Positions 17,086 to 27,278 are shown, counted from the first letter of the stretch. The stretch: DNA of 64,000 nucleotides from Sphingomonas sp. ID1715 (GCF_013044515.1 NZ_JABEPR010000001.1:620001-684000), one strand, 5' to 3'. Notes: generated by a model from the letters alone, not told the origin. Numbers and translations are program-made.

Positions 17086-20000
17086 ATGCCTGCTTATCCC
17101 ACCCCGCTTCGTCGCCGCGCCCGGCTTCTCGCCGGATGCGCCATCGCACTCGGCCTGTCCGTACAGGCGCAGGCACAGAACGCCTTCCAGGCGACCTTCG
17201 ACGGCACCGGCTTTGGCAGCGCCAATGTGACGCGCGGACAGACGGTCGACGGCAAGCTGACCGACATCGTCACGATCAACTCCAAGCAGGCGGTGATCAA
17301 CTGGACGGCGACTGGGTCGCCGATCCTCGACGGCTCGGTCAAGGTGCTCGACACCAACAACCAGCTGCTCTTCACCGCCGACGGCAACAGCGTCGGCAGC
17401 TACACCGTGCTGAACCGGATCGGCGTCAGCGCGCCGGGCACGCCGGCGATCCGCATCGACGGCATCGTCAAGAGCCAGCTCGACTTCGGCTATGGTGCGA
17501 CCCAGCCGGGCGGCAGCATCCTGTTCTACAGCCCCGGCGGCATCATCGCCGGTGCGACCAGCCAGTTCGATGTCGGCAGCCTCGTGCTGTCCGCCGCCGA
17601 TGTCGACTACGATTCCGGTTACGGCATCTTCCGCACCGATCCCAATGCCCAGACCGGCACGATCCAGTTCCGCGCCAATCCCGACAGCCGCGCCTTCGTT
17701 ACCGTGGAGAATGGCGCGAGCCTGAAGGCGAACGACAACTATGTCGCGCTCGTCGCCCCGCGCGTTACCCAGGCGGGAACCGTCAGCGCAGCTGGCTCGA
17801 TCGCCTATGTCGCAGCTGAGTCGGCCGACATCACCATCCCGGTCTCGGGCGGCCTGTTCGACATCAGCATCGGCACCGGTTCGGCGGTCGATGTGGGCGG
17901 CGAAACCACGCTGACCCACAGCGGCACGACCACCGGCCCGGTGGACAATGGCACCATCGCGGATCGCCGCATCTACATGGTCGCGGTGCCGAAGAACGAC
18001 GCCGTCACCATGTTGGTCAGCGGCACGATCGGCTATACGCCGGCGGCAAGCGTCCAGCTCGCCGATGGCGGGATCGTCCTCGCCGCCGCGAACAACATCA
18101 ACGGCGATGCCGTCTCCGGGCTGGCCACCGGCAGCAGCGTCCAGCTTGCCGGCGGCAGCCTCAGCTCCAACCTGAAGGGCTACGCCGACCGGATCGCGCT
18201 TTCCACGTCGGTCAGCAGTGTGACCTCGACGGGCAGTATCGAACTGCATTCCGACAATGGGGCGATCTCGCTCGCCGCCACCGGCGGCCGCAGCGTGACG
18301 GTGGCCGGCCTCACATCCTTGCTGCTGGATGACGGTCGCCAAGGCGCCACCATCAACGTCTCGGCGGACGCCGGGAGCACGATCGGCCTGGCGAACCTGG
18401 TCGTCTCGTCCCAGAATACGAGTTTCTCGGGTTCTACCGTCACGGGCGCCGATATCGGCCTGAACGCGGCGGGCGGCATCATCACCGCGTCGGACATCAT
18501 CCTTTCGACGCAGGCACTGGGCTCGAGCGGCAACGCCGGGGTTGGTGGTGGAATCACCATCGCCGCGAGCGGCTCGGGCAAGATCCAGACGGGCAGCCTT
18601 ACTGCCGTGACCATCGGGCAGGCCGCGGATTCGGGCTATGGGGCGGGAGCAGGCACCGGCGGGGCGATCACCACCTCCGCGACGGGCGGCGGTCTGATCG
18701 ACGCCGGCAGCATTACCTTCCGGGCCAAGGGACTTGGCGGCAACGGCTCGCCCGGCGGCAACGCCACCGGCGGCACGATCGCGGTGAACGCCACCGGCGG
18801 CACGATCACATCCGGGGGCATGATCCTCGACGCATCGGCAGTCGGCGGCAACTCCTTCGGCAGCGGCAGGGCCGGGTCGGCGACCGGCGGCACGGTGACG
18901 GTCACCAGTGGTGCGGGCGGCCAGATCACTGGCGGCGGCACCTTGCTGGCGACCGGCACCGGCGGCAACGGCAGCTTCAGCGGCCGCGCGGGCGACGGAA
19001 CGGGCGGTGCGGTGACGCTGCAATCGACGGGCGGGGCGATCGATCTTGCCGATGGCACCACCTTTCTCATCGCCCAAGGCATTGGCGGCAATAACCAGAG
19101 CTCCGGTACCCCCTCGACCGGGCGCGGCGGTACCGTGCAGGTCAGCATCGGCGGCGGCACGGGCTTGCTGAACTTCGGCGTCCTGAACCTGGTCGCGAAT
19201 GGCGGCTTCGATGCCGTGAGGGACCGCTCGCCGGTTACTACGGAGGGCGGCACGGGCGTCGGCGGCACGGCGACCTTCGAGGTGAGCGGCGGGCTTGCCC
19301 AAGGCGACACCTTGTTCGTCACGGCAGACGGCCAGGGCGCCGGCCGGGAGAACGGCGGTACCGGCGGCAGCGGCTATCAGGGCCGCGCCGCGGTTTCGCT
19401 GACCGGCGGCGTGGCGGATTTTGGCCTCCTTCGCGTGCGCGCCGAAGCGCTGGGCGGCAACGGCAATAATCAGGATTCCGGTTATGGCGTAGCGGCGGGC
19501 TCGGGAGGCACCGCCGGCATCGGGACCTCTCCCTATCAAGGCACTCTGCCGGCCGGCGCCATCGTCACCGTCACGGGCGGCGCACTCCAGGCCGACAGCG
19601 TCCAGGTCAGTGCCGACAGTTCAGGTGGGATCGGTGGCGATGGCGACGATTTCGCATCGACGCCGCTGACGGGAACCGGTGGCGCGGCAACGGGGGGCGT
19701 GGCAAGCTTCGTCAGTTCCGGCGCCGCTTCGCTGAGCCTCGGCGGCCTGTACGTTCACGCCAACGCCAATGCACAGCCTCCTGCCGAAGAGGAACGGACG
19801 CGGGGCGGCCAGGGCGGATCGATCCGCACCTTCGGCGGCTTTGGCGCCGATGCTGTAGCAGGAGCAGGCGGAACCTCGATCGGCGGCAGTGCGACCATCA
19901 GCATCGGCGGCTCCGAAGGGCTGGACGTCGGCGCCATCTATGCCGAAGCGAACGGCTTTGGCGGGCTGGCCGGCGAGATCGTCGATGCGGACAATGAAGG

Positions 20001-23000
20001 CGTCATTGGCTTAGGCGCCGGCGGGCGTGGCGGCGATGGCAGCGGCGGCATTGCCGGCATCACGCTCAACACGGGCATAGGTCCGTCGAGCGTCGCCTTT
20101 GCGAGCGCCGATGGAACGGGCGCGGACGGCGGGACCGGCCCGGCCGGCGGCAGCGGCGGCAACGGCTTGGGCGGCAATGCCTCGGTCACCATCGTCACCG
20201 GCACGAGCAGCTTCGGCGGGCTCTATGTGTCCAGCAATGGAACGGGCGGCGCCGGCGCGGATGGCAAGGTCGGGACGGGTGGCGCCGGCGGCTTCGGCAA
20301 GGGCGCGAGCGCGGCGCTTACCATCGGCAACGGCGCGATCATCACTGCCCAGGGCTTAAGGCTCCAGGCCGATGGTGTGGGCCGGCGCGGCGGCGACGGT
20401 TCGGTGAGCGCGGTCGGCTTGGATGGCGGCGCGGGCGGCGCCGGCGAGGGCGGCACCGTTTCCTTGTCCCTCGCGAGCGGGTCGCTGACCTTGTTCGGTG
20501 GTGAAGGCATCTCCACCGCGTTCCTGTCGGCGAATGCCGATGGCGGCCAGGGCGGCCTAGGCGGCGATGCGCAGGAAGGCGGCGGCGGCGCCGGCGGCAA
20601 CGGGGGAGACGCGACGGCGGGCACCATCTCGATCCTGTCGACCAATGGCTCGCTCGAGTTTCCTGCGTCCGAGATCAGCGCCGACGCCTCGGCAGGAACC
20701 GCAGGCTCTGGCGGCCTCGGTGCCGAAAACGGACTTAACGGCGTCGAAGGGACGGCGCTCGCCGGCACCATCTCGATCGACGCTCAGCACGATGGCAGCG
20801 GCACCGCACAGCTCGACTTCGGATTCTCATCGCTGAGTGCCGACGCATTCGCCAATGATGGCTTTGGCGGCCGCGCCGGACACGTGTTCGTCAACGCCGC
20901 GGGCGGCAGCAGCGATGGCGCGATCCGGTTTACTACGCTCGATGTTTCGGCGAATGGTGACGAAGGTGCCGTCGACGCACTGCCGGGGATACGCCTTTCT
21001 GGTTCTGGCCTGACCAGGTCCACGGGTCGCGTCAGCCTGGGCGCGGTGGGCGACGTCGTGCTCACCGGGCGCCTCGATGTCGGCGGATCGTTGGACATCG
21101 CCAGCAATGCCGATCTCAAGCTGCTGACGGGCGCTGATGTGGGCGTGCAGCAGAATATCTCGCTACAATCCGGCGACGACATCATCATCGGATCCGGCGC
21201 CCTGCTGCGGGGCACCTCGGGCGAGATCCCCGAAAGCGGCTATGGCGGGCCGCAGCTCGACATCTTCGCGGGCGGTGTGAGCCGTCGCGGCGGGATCATC
21301 GTGGAGGACATCTCGTCCTTCATCCTGGAAGGCAATATCGACGCATCCGACCGCACCGTCACCGTCCACGCCGATGCCGTCGTCGGCCGGATCGATACGC
21401 AGTTCAGCGCCGGCAACCTCTACGTGCTGCTCAACAACCTGCCGGAGGGGAACGAGTTCGTTCCGTCGGACGATCTCGGCCAATTGCGGCCGCTCCGTTC
21501 GCCCGCATGTCTGCAGGGCGACGTCTGTCTGGGCAACGTGGCCGTCTCCGGCGTGCTTGAGATCGGCAATGCCTTCTTCGGCATCCCGATCAACGTCCGG
21601 CTGAACGGCGGCGTCGACGCGGAGCGCGTGACCCTGCTCGGCCGCAATGTCCGTCTCGGCCAGGCCAACCAGACGAACTTCATCAAGGCGTCTGACAGCC
21701 TGACGATCGCATCACTGTCCAGCAGCCTTTTCCTCGACGGCGATCTGACAGTCACCGGCGGGACCGGCCAGAACTTCGTCGGCAGTGCGCTCAACATCAA
21801 CGGAACCAACGCGACTCTGGGCGCCACCGGTCGGCTCGACATCTATGCGCTGAACAATGTCGGGCTGAAGTCGATCGACGCTGCTTCGGTGCGGACGGTC
21901 AATTTCGAAGGCACCGTTATCGAGTCAAACGGCATCAAGGTTGCCGGGCTGATCAGCATCGGCACCGCAACCGTCGACGGCGACCTGACGCTGGCCGCGG
22001 GCAAGGGCGTGACGCTTGCTCAGGCGAACTTGTCCGGCGGATCGCTGACGATGACCGCCGACATTGGCGCGGTGACGCTCGGCGGCGGTACGGTGGGATC
22101 CGCCGTGCTGCGCGGCGATACGGTGTCCGCGAGCCTGAACGCAACCGGTGCGGTCACGATCGAAGCACGGACCGGCGACGGCACGCTCGGGTCGATCAGC
22201 GCCGGGCAGTTGGACGCCAGCATTGCGGGCGACGCGGTCTTCACCAGCCTTCAGGCGGTCGGAGATATCACCATTGATGCCGGCGGCGCGCTCACCGGAG
22301 GCAGTGCAGCGGGCGGAAGCGTCTTCCTGACCGGTGCCAGCCTCAACGCCGACAGCCTTGTCGGTAGCTCCGGCAATGTCGAGGTGAACGTCGATGGCGA
22401 CCTGGGCATCACCACGGCGAGCGCGGCAGGGTCGCTGTTCCTGACGGGCGGCGGCACAACGAGCTTCGGCACCCTGTCCGGCAGCACGATCGCCGTCTCG
22501 GGATCGCAGCTGGTGACCGGCGGCTCCGCAACCGGATCGTTCATCCAGCTCGTTTCGGACGGCGATGTCACGGTCAGCGGCACGCTCGATGCCGTTGCGC
22601 CGGAAAGCGGCTATGGCGGCGGCGCCATCGACATCTTTGCAAATGGCGATGTCGATCTCGGCGCAGGCGCGCAGCTGCTGGCCGATGAAGACATTACCGT
22701 CCGCGCCGGCGACGATGTGCGGATCGGCAACGGCGCGACCCTGCTTGCCGGGCGCAATGCACCCGGCGGGTCGGCGTCGCCCCTCTCCGGTCCGGGCCAG
22801 CTGCGCATAGAGGCCGGGGCGATCAACGTGTTCGCGAACGAGCCAGTGGGCGCCGGCAATGTTCATGCGATCGTGATCGGCGACGGCGCGACGCTGACCG
22901 GACGCACGGTAACGCTGACCGGCGAGGCGATTCAGGCGGCTACCGCCAGCGTCGTCACTGCGGCCAATTTGTTCGTGCGCATCAACGCCGCGTCGCCGCT

Positions 23001-25755
23001 TGCCGACGCCCCGCTCGACGATGGCGGCGCATTGCTGGCGGAGTGCGTGCGCGGCAATGTCTGCCTGGGGAGGCTTGCCGTAAGCGGGCAGCTACGCATC
23101 GGCGAAGACGATTACGTCGCGAACCGCGTGTCGCTCGCTGGGCAGATCACCGGCAACGACGTGCTGATCCGCAGCCGCGACACGCTGACCCTCGGCGACG
23201 ACTTGGCTGCGGCCGCAATCGAGCTCGGCTCTCTGTCGGGCGACCTAGTCCTGAGCGACGGCGCAACGGTGCAGTCCACCGGTACGCTGCGCCTGGCGGC
23301 TGGCCGCGACATCGCCGGCGCGGGCGCGACGGTCAGCGGCTCGGCCGTCGACCTTGCCATCGGCCGCAACATGTCGCTCGGCGCGCTCAATGCAGCCACA
23401 TTGCGCACCATCGATGCGGCAGGCGCGATCGTCGAGGCGAGTGGCCTGGTCGCGCCGGGCGCGATCACAATCGGCACGCTTGCCGTCAGCGCGAGCGGCG
23501 CTCCGTCGGGCGTGAAGCTCAGCGCCGGCACCGGTGCGGTCAGCATCGCCGATGTCCAGGTGTCGTCGGGCGTGACCGCCACCGGTACCGCCGTCAGCCT
23601 AGCCGGCAGCAACGGGCTGTTCGTCCAGCAGGCAGCCGCGACTGCCGGCGACGTCGCCCTGTCCACCGGCGCGGGGACGCTGCGCGTGAACGACGCGACG
23701 GCGACGGGAGCCATTACGGCGGACTCGGCGGCGGACCTGACCTTCGTGCGCATGAATGCTGGCGGAGCACTGACCCTTACCGCTGCCGGCGACATCGCCG
23801 GGGCGGGCCAGCTTCGCGGGAGCACGATCACCGTGCAGACTCCCGGCAAGCTCGACATGATCCTTGCGGGCACGTCCACATCCGGCGCGATCTCCATCGC
23901 GGCCGCCAAGGGCATTCATGCGCTCGGCTTCACGTCCGCGGGAACGATGACCCTCGCTGCCGCCGACGGGGCGATCGTCCTAAGCAGCCTGGCCGGCGGC
24001 ACCGACATCGTTGCCACGGCCAAGTCGATCTTGCTGAACAACGACAGCGGGCTGGACGTGAAGCAGGCGATCGCCACTTCGGGCGACGTGACGCTCGGCG
24101 CCCTGGGCGGTGCGATCACTGCCGACGCCGTCTCGGCCACCGGCAATATCTTCCTCGCGGCGAGCACCGGAACCAGCTTCGGCAATCTGGCAGCCGGCAG
24201 TGCGGTCACGGTCGACAGCGGCGGCAATGTCGGCGGCGGCACGGCCAGCGGGGCCTCGCTTATCCTCGCGGCGGGCGGCACATTCGCGGCCGACACGCTG
24301 AAGGCCACAGGCGGGAACATCCAGGTGAGCGCGTCCAAAGGCCTCACGCTCGCGAGCCTGAACACCCCCGGCACGGCCACGCTCAAGGCGGGGACCGGCG
24401 CGCTTGCGGTTGCCGATGCGAATGCGGCGAGCTTCGCGGTCAGCGGGGGTTCGGTCGCTCTGGCATCGACCGGAAATCTGGTGGTCACGCAAGGCAGCGC
24501 CTCCGCCGGCGACCTGACGCTGGCGAGCGCCGGCGGCGATATCTCGCTCGCTCAGGCGAGTGCATCGGGTACGCTCAAGGCCTCATCAGCCGGCGCGATT
24601 ACAGTTACAGGCGCGGCGGCGGGCAGCAAGATCGCCTTCGTGTCCAAGGATCTGACGATCGGCGAGACCGCCCAGCTCGGCAGCAAGACGCTGACCACCG
24701 ACATCAGCCTGACCAGCACCGCCGATCGCCTGTTCCTCGGCGATGCGGCGGGCACTGGCTATCGCATCGACAGCGGCGAGCTGACCCGCATCGTCTCCGG
24801 CGGAGATATCTCCATTGCGTCGGCGCCACAGAATGTTGTCGGCGATGCTTTCGAGCTGCTCGATCCGGGCGGCACCAACATCGTGAGCGGCTCGCTGGTG
24901 TTCGACGGCTCGCAGCTGGGGCAGAACGGCACGCTGAAGATCAGCACCAGCCGCGCAATCGGCTTCACCGGCAACGTCCAGTACAAGAACTTCGTCAATA
25001 CGCAGCAAGTGACCTACAGCGCCGGCTCTGACATCTCGCTGGCGGCGGAAACCGGCTTGGTGACGATCAAGAACAGCTCCGGCGGGCTCGCCGGCACGCT
25101 GGAGTTGAGCGCCCAGCAAGTCCACGCCATGTCGACCAAGGCGCGTTCCGAAATCCCTGGGCTGCAGCTGAACGAAGTGCGCCAGCGGCTCGGCACGAAC
25201 GACCAGCTGGAAAATAACGGCGGCTACTTCCAGGCCAACAGGATCATCGTCAACATCGGCCGCCTCGCATTCATCCAGAACAGCGGCGCCAACGGCAATG
25301 ATCCGAACCTGAAGCGCGGCATCAGCGCCAACGAGCTGATCTTCCGGTCCACCGGCACCCAGCCCGCCCAGCTGATCATCAACGGCCAGGAAGGCACCGT
25401 CACCGGCGAGGCGTTCGGTTCGGCCATCGCGCTGAACGGCACGTTCGATCCGCAATCCGCTTTCAATGGCTGCGTGAGCGGTGTCTCCTGCGCGCCCGTG
25501 ATCGTGGATCCCGGTCCCAACCTGGAGCTGCCGGCGGAGATCCTGTTGTCATCCTCGCGCGACCAGGTGCAGGACGAAGAGGATGAGGACGAGAAGGAAG
25601 AGGCGCTGCAAGCGGCGCAGACCCGGCCCGATCCGGTGATCCAGATGGCGCCGGCCCCGACTTCGCGCTTCGACCCGCTGATCGACGAGCCGGTCACCGG
25701 CGCTGGCAACGAGGACCTGTGGGAGCCGACCACGCCGATCGGCCCGACGCCCTGA
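17086..25755 (+). CDS. Giant TpsA exoprotein, filamentous hemagglutinin type
   Basis: 2889 residues. ATG 17086 (two codons after a TTG at 17080) starts a signal peptide ending VQAQAQ. An N-terminal TPS secretion domain (about 30-300) is shown by the repeating beta pattern and YSPGGIIAGATSQFDVGSL, which occupies the place of the usual NPNG motif. Residues about 480-1230 are Gly-rich (GGxGGxG units); after about 1240 the sequence becomes regular beta-helix repeats. I see six cysteines after the signal peptide, in three C-x5-C pairs (1475/1481, 1987/1993, 2796/2802). The C-terminus has an acidic run (EEDEDEKEE) and a Pro-rich tail, without an autotransporter barrel. A surface or secreted adhesin is expected; the ligand is unknown. 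Confidence 0.9.
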   Translation: MPAYPTPLRRRARLLAGCAIALGLSVQAQAQNAFQATFDGTGFGSANVTRGQTVDGKLTDIVTINSKQAVINWTATGSPILDGSVKVLDTNNQLLFTADGNSVGSYTVLNRIGVSAPGTPAIRIDGIVKSQLDFGYGATQPGGSILFYSPGGIIAGATSQFDVGSLVLSAADVDYDSGYGIFRTDPNAQTGTIQFRANPDSRAFVTVENGASLKANDNYVALVAPRVTQAGTVSAAGSIAYVAAESADITIPVSGGLFDISIGTGSAVDVGGETTLTHSGTTTGPVDNGTIADRRIYMVAVPKNDAVTMLVSGTIGYTPAASVQLADGGIVLAAANNINGDAVSGLATGSSVQLAGGSLSSNLKGYADRIALSTSVSSVTSTGSIELHSDNGAISLAATGGRSVTVAGLTSLLLDDGRQGATINVSADAGSTIGLANLVVSSQNTSFSGSTVTGADIGLNAAGGIITASDIILSTQALGSSGNAGVGGGITIAASGSGKIQTGSLTAVTIGQAADSGYGAGAGTGGAITTSATGGGLIDAGSITFRAKGLGGNGSPGGNATGGTIAVNATGGTITSGGMILDASAVGGNSFGSGRAGSATGGTVTVTSGAGGQITGGGTLLATGTGGNGSFSGRAGDGTGGAVTLQSTGGAIDLADGTTFLIAQGIGGNNQSSGTPSTGRGGTVQVSIGGGTGLLNFGVLNLVANGGFDAVRDRSPVTTEGGTGVGGTATFEVSGGLAQGDTLFVTADGQGAGRENGGTGGSGYQGRAAVSLTGGVADFGLLRVRAEALGGNGNNQDSGYGVAAGSGGTAGIGTSPYQGTLPAGAIVTVTGGALQADSVQVSADSSGGIGGDGDDFASTPLTGTGGAATGGVASFVSSGAASLSLGGLYVHANANAQPPAEEERTRGGQGGSIRTFGGFGADAVAGAGGTSIGGSATISIGGSEGLDVGAIYAEANGFGGLAGEIVDADNEGVIGLGAGGRGGDGSGGIAGITLNTGIGPSSVAFASADGTGADGGTGPAGGSGGNGLGGNASVTIVTGTSSFGGLYVSSNGTGGAGADGKVGTGGAGGFGKGASAALTIGNGAIITAQGLRLQADGVGRRGGDGSVSAVGLDGGAGGAGEGGTVSLSLASGSLTLFGGEGISTAFLSANADGGQGGLGGDAQEGGGGAGGNGGDATAGTISILSTNGSLEFPASEISADASAGTAGSGGLGAENGLNGVEGTALAGTISIDAQHDGSGTAQLDFGFSSLSADAFANDGFGGRAGHVFVNAAGGSSDGAIRFTTLDVSANGDEGAVDALPGIRLSGSGLTRSTGRVSLGAVGDVVLTGRLDVGGSLDIASNADLKLLTGADVGVQQNISLQSGDDIIIGSGALLRGTSGEIPESGYGGPQLDIFAGGVSRRGGIIVEDISSFILEGNIDASDRTVTVHADAVVGRIDTQFSAGNLYVLLNNLPEGNEFVPSDDLGQLRPLRSPACLQGDVCLGNVAVSGVLEIGNAFFGIPINVRLNGGVDAERVTLLGRNVRLGQANQTNFIKASDSLTIASLSSSLFLDGDLTVTGGTGQNFVGSALNINGTNATLGATGRLDIYALNNVGLKSIDAASVRTVNFEGTVIESNGIKVAGLISIGTATVDGDLTLAAGKGVTLAQANLSGGSLTMTADIGAVTLGGGTVGSAVLRGDTVSASLNATGAVTIEARTGDGTLGSISAGQLDASIAGDAVFTSLQAVGDITIDAGGALTGGSAAGGSVFLTGASLNADSLVGSSGNVEVNVDGDLGITTASAAGSLFLTGGGTTSFGTLSGSTIAVSGSQLVTGGSATGSFIQLVSDGDVTVSGTLDAVAPESGYGGGAIDIFANGDVDLGAGAQLLADEDITVRAGDDVRIGNGATLLAGRNAPGGSASPLSGPGQLRIEAGAINVFANEPVGAGNVHAIVIGDGATLTGRTVTLTGEAIQAATASVVTAANLFVRINAASPLADAPLDDGGALLAECVRGNVCLGRLAVSGQLRIGEDDYVANRVSLAGQITGNDVLIRSRDTLTLGDDLAAAAIELGSLSGDLVLSDGATVQSTGTLRLAAGRDIAGAGATVSGSAVDLAIGRNMSLGALNAATLRTIDAAGAIVEASGLVAPGAITIGTLAVSASGAPSGVKLSAGTGAVSIADVQVSSGVTATGTAVSLAGSNGLFVQQAAATAGDVALSTGAGTLRVNDATATGAITADSAADLTFVRMNAGGALTLTAAGDIAGAGQLRGSTITVQTPGKLDMILAGTSTSGAISIAAAKGIHALGFTSAGTMTLAAADGAIVLSSLAGGTDIVATAKSILLNNDSGLDVKQAIATSGDVTLGALGGAITADAVSATGNIFLAASTGTSFGNLAAGSAVTVDSGGNVGGGTASGASLILAAGGTFAADTLKATGGNIQVSASKGLTLASLNTPGTATLKAGTGALAVADANAASFAVSGGSVALASTGNLVVTQGSASAGDLTLASAGGDISLAQASASGTLKASSAGAITVTGAAAGSKIAFVSKDLTIGETAQLGSKTLTTDISLTSTADRLFLGDAAGTGYRIDSGELTRIVSGGDISIASAPQNVVGDAFELLDPGGTNIVSGSLVFDGSQLGQNGTLKISTSRAIGFTGNVQYKNFVNTQQVTYSAGSDISLAAETGLVTIKNSSGGLAGTLELSAQQVHAMSTKARSEIPGLQLNEVRQRLGTNDQLENNGGYFQANRIIVNIGRLAFIQNSGANGNDPNLKRGISANELIFRSTGTQPAQLIINGQEGTVTGEAFGSAIALNGTFDPQSAFNGCVSGVSCAPVIVDPGPNLELPAEILLSSSRDQVQDEEDEDEKEEALQAAQTRPDPVIQMAPAPTSRFDPLIDEPVTGAGNEDLWEPTTPIGPTP
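18520..20770 (+). repeat. Glycine-rich repeat region inside the TpsA gene
   Basis: This stretch encodes about 750 residues dominated by GG-containing units (for example GGNGSPGGNATGG, GGAGGFGKG and GGGGAGGNGGD), each near a VxSxG or VxADG beta segment. The DNA is rich in GGCGGC runs with irregular period. It is coding repeat, not CRISPR or satellite DNA. Confidence 0.75.
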
Positions 25756-25757
25756 GT

Positions 25758-25786
25758 GGCCGGGGAGCGGTTGACGCTCCCCGGCC
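25758..25786 (+). terminator. Hairpin terminator after the TPS cassette
   Basis: A perfect 12-bp stem, GGCCGGGGAGCG (25758-25769) with CGCTCCCCGGCC (25775-25786), has a 5-base GTTGA loop and lies just after the TpsA stop. There is no T-run, so termination may be weak or factor-assisted. Confidence 0.65.
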
Positions 25787-25807
25787 CGTGCCTCCAAGGG
25801 GGCGCGC

Positions 25808-27235
25808 ATGAGCCTTCGCCTGTTCAACAGCCTGACGCGGCAGATCGAGCCGTTCGCGCCCGTCCATGAAGGCGAGGCGCGCGTCTACACCTGCGGGCCG
25901 ACCGTCTATAACTATCAACATATCGGCAACATGCGGGCCTATGTGTTCGCCGACACGCTAGGCCGCGTGCTGAGCTTCAAGGGCTTTAGGCTCAGCCATG
26001 TCATCAACATCACGGATGTGGGCCACCTGACCTCCGACGCCGACGAAGGCGCGGACAAGATGGAGAAGGCTGCGGCCACCAGCGGCAAAACCGCCTGGGA
26101 CATCGCCAAGTTCTACACCGACGCTTACTGGCGCGACATCGAGCGGCTCAACATCCGCCAGCCCATGCGCTGGTCGATCGCCACCGACTATGTTCCGGCG
26201 ATGATCGCGTTCGCCGAATCGATCGCGGACGAGCACTGCTATCAGCTGGAAAGCGGCCTCTACTTCGACACCTCGACCGTGCCCGATTACGGCCGGCTGG
26301 CGCGTGCGGCGACCGACGCCGGGGAGAGCCGCATCGAGGCGGTCGAAGGCAAGCGGCACCCGACCGACTTCGCGATCTGGCGCACCACGCCGCCGGGCGA
26401 GACGCGGCAGATGGAGTGGGACTCGCCCTGGGGCCGCGGCGCGCCGGGCTGGCACCTGGAATGCTCGGTGATGTCCGAGGCGCTGCTGGGCTTTCCGTTC
26501 GACATTCACACCGGCGGCATCGATCACCGCGAGATCCACCACCCGAACGAAATCGCCCAGAACCAGGCGCGCTGCCATTCGGCCGACAGCGGCGCGCGCA
26601 TCTGGATGCACAACAATTTCCTGATCGATCGCGGCGGCAAGATGTCGAAATCGGCCGGCGAGTTCCTGACGCTGCAGGCGTTGGTCGATCGCGGCTTTCA
26701 TCCCCTCGCCTATCGGCTGATGTGCCTGCAGGCGCATTACCGCAGCGAATTGGAGTTCAGCTGGGAAAATCTGGCCGCCGCCTTCACGCGGCTGAAGCGG
26801 ATCGTGATGGCGGCAGAGAGACTGCCAGCGGCCGAGGCTGCCGAACCGACAGACCGTCGCGTCACCGCCGAACTTGCGAGCTTCGACGAAGCCGTGAGCG
26901 ACGACCTGAACACGGCCAAGGCGTTAACGCACTTCGAAACAGTCCTGACCATGAAGGGGCTGGACACGGGCCAAAGACGTCACGCACTCGCGACCATGGA
27001 CCAGGTGCTCGGACTGCGCCTGCTCGAACTCGACCGGGTCACTCTGCGCATTGCTCCGGTGACCGCGACCATCAGCGCCGAGGAGATCGACGCGCGCCTG
27101 GCCGAACGCAAGCAAGCCCGCACGGCCAAGGATTTCGCCGCCTCCGACCGCATCCGCGACGAACTCGCCGCCATGGGTGTGGAGGTGATGGACGGCGACC
27201 CGCTCGGCTGGGAGTGGAAGCTTAAGGTCGATTAA
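25808..27235 (+). CDS. cysS: Cysteinyl-tRNA synthetase
   Basis: 475 residues, class I aminoacyl-tRNA synthetase charging tRNA-Cys. The HIGH-type motif is HIGN at 38-41 and the KMSKS loop is at 278-282. Zinc-binding Cys/His residues appear in YTCGPTVYN, ECSVMS and GGIDHREIHHPNE. A DALR-like helical anticodon-binding tail follows. The family's usual length is about 460-480. ATG 25808 has upstream AAGGGGG at 25797-25803. It is separated from the TpsA gene by a hairpin, and from the next gene by a short promoter region with a palindrome. Confidence 0.97.
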   Translation: MSLRLFNSLTRQIEPFAPVHEGEARVYTCGPTVYNYQHIGNMRAYVFADTLGRVLSFKGFRLSHVINITDVGHLTSDADEGADKMEKAAATSGKTAWDIAKFYTDAYWRDIERLNIRQPMRWSIATDYVPAMIAFAESIADEHCYQLESGLYFDTSTVPDYGRLARAATDAGESRIEAVEGKRHPTDFAIWRTTPPGETRQMEWDSPWGRGAPGWHLECSVMSEALLGFPFDIHTGGIDHREIHHPNEIAQNQARCHSADSGARIWMHNNFLIDRGGKMSKSAGEFLTLQALVDRGFHPLAYRLMCLQAHYRSELEFSWENLAAAFTRLKRIVMAAERLPAAEAAEPTDRRVTAELASFDEAVSDDLNTAKALTHFETVLTMKGLDTGQRRHALATMDQVLGLRLLELDRVTLRIAPVTATISAEEIDARLAERKQARTAKDFAASDRIRDELAAMGVEVMDGDPLGWEWKLKVD

Positions 27236-27248
27236 CAACGTTCTCACC

Positions 27249-27278
27249 TTGCAGGGATATAAAGATATCTTTATGTCC
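27249..27278 (+). promoter_or_regulatory. Promoter with SahR-like operator in the -35/-10 spacer
   Basis: The perfect 16-bp palindrome ATAAAGATATCTTTAT (27259-27274) extends to 24 bp at 27255-27278 with one mismatched pair. A TTGCAG box (27249-27254) and a weaker TATGTC box (27272-27277) lie 17 bases apart around it, so a bound repressor would block polymerase. Transcription would start near the GTG at 27285, implying a leaderless mRNA; no Shine-Dalgarno is seen. The link to SahR is from memory of that regulon and from the genes downstream. Confidence 0.7.

Noticed and set aside
16849-19539. An 896-codon open frame on the minus strand opposite tpsB and tpsA
   Set aside because: It lies antisense to clear TPS genes. 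Its translation is Ala/Arg/Asp-rich without domains, and GC-rich Gly codons on the other strand remove stops. It is a shadow.
18520-20770. Repeated GGC-rich units as a possible CRISPR or satellite array
   Set aside because: The units are irregular in length, in frame and give a Gly-rich beta pattern, so they are coding repeats.
23043-25031. A 662-codon plus-strand frame inside tpsA
   Set aside because: It is an Arg/His-rich out-of-frame reading of the TpsA repeats, with no protein-like pattern.
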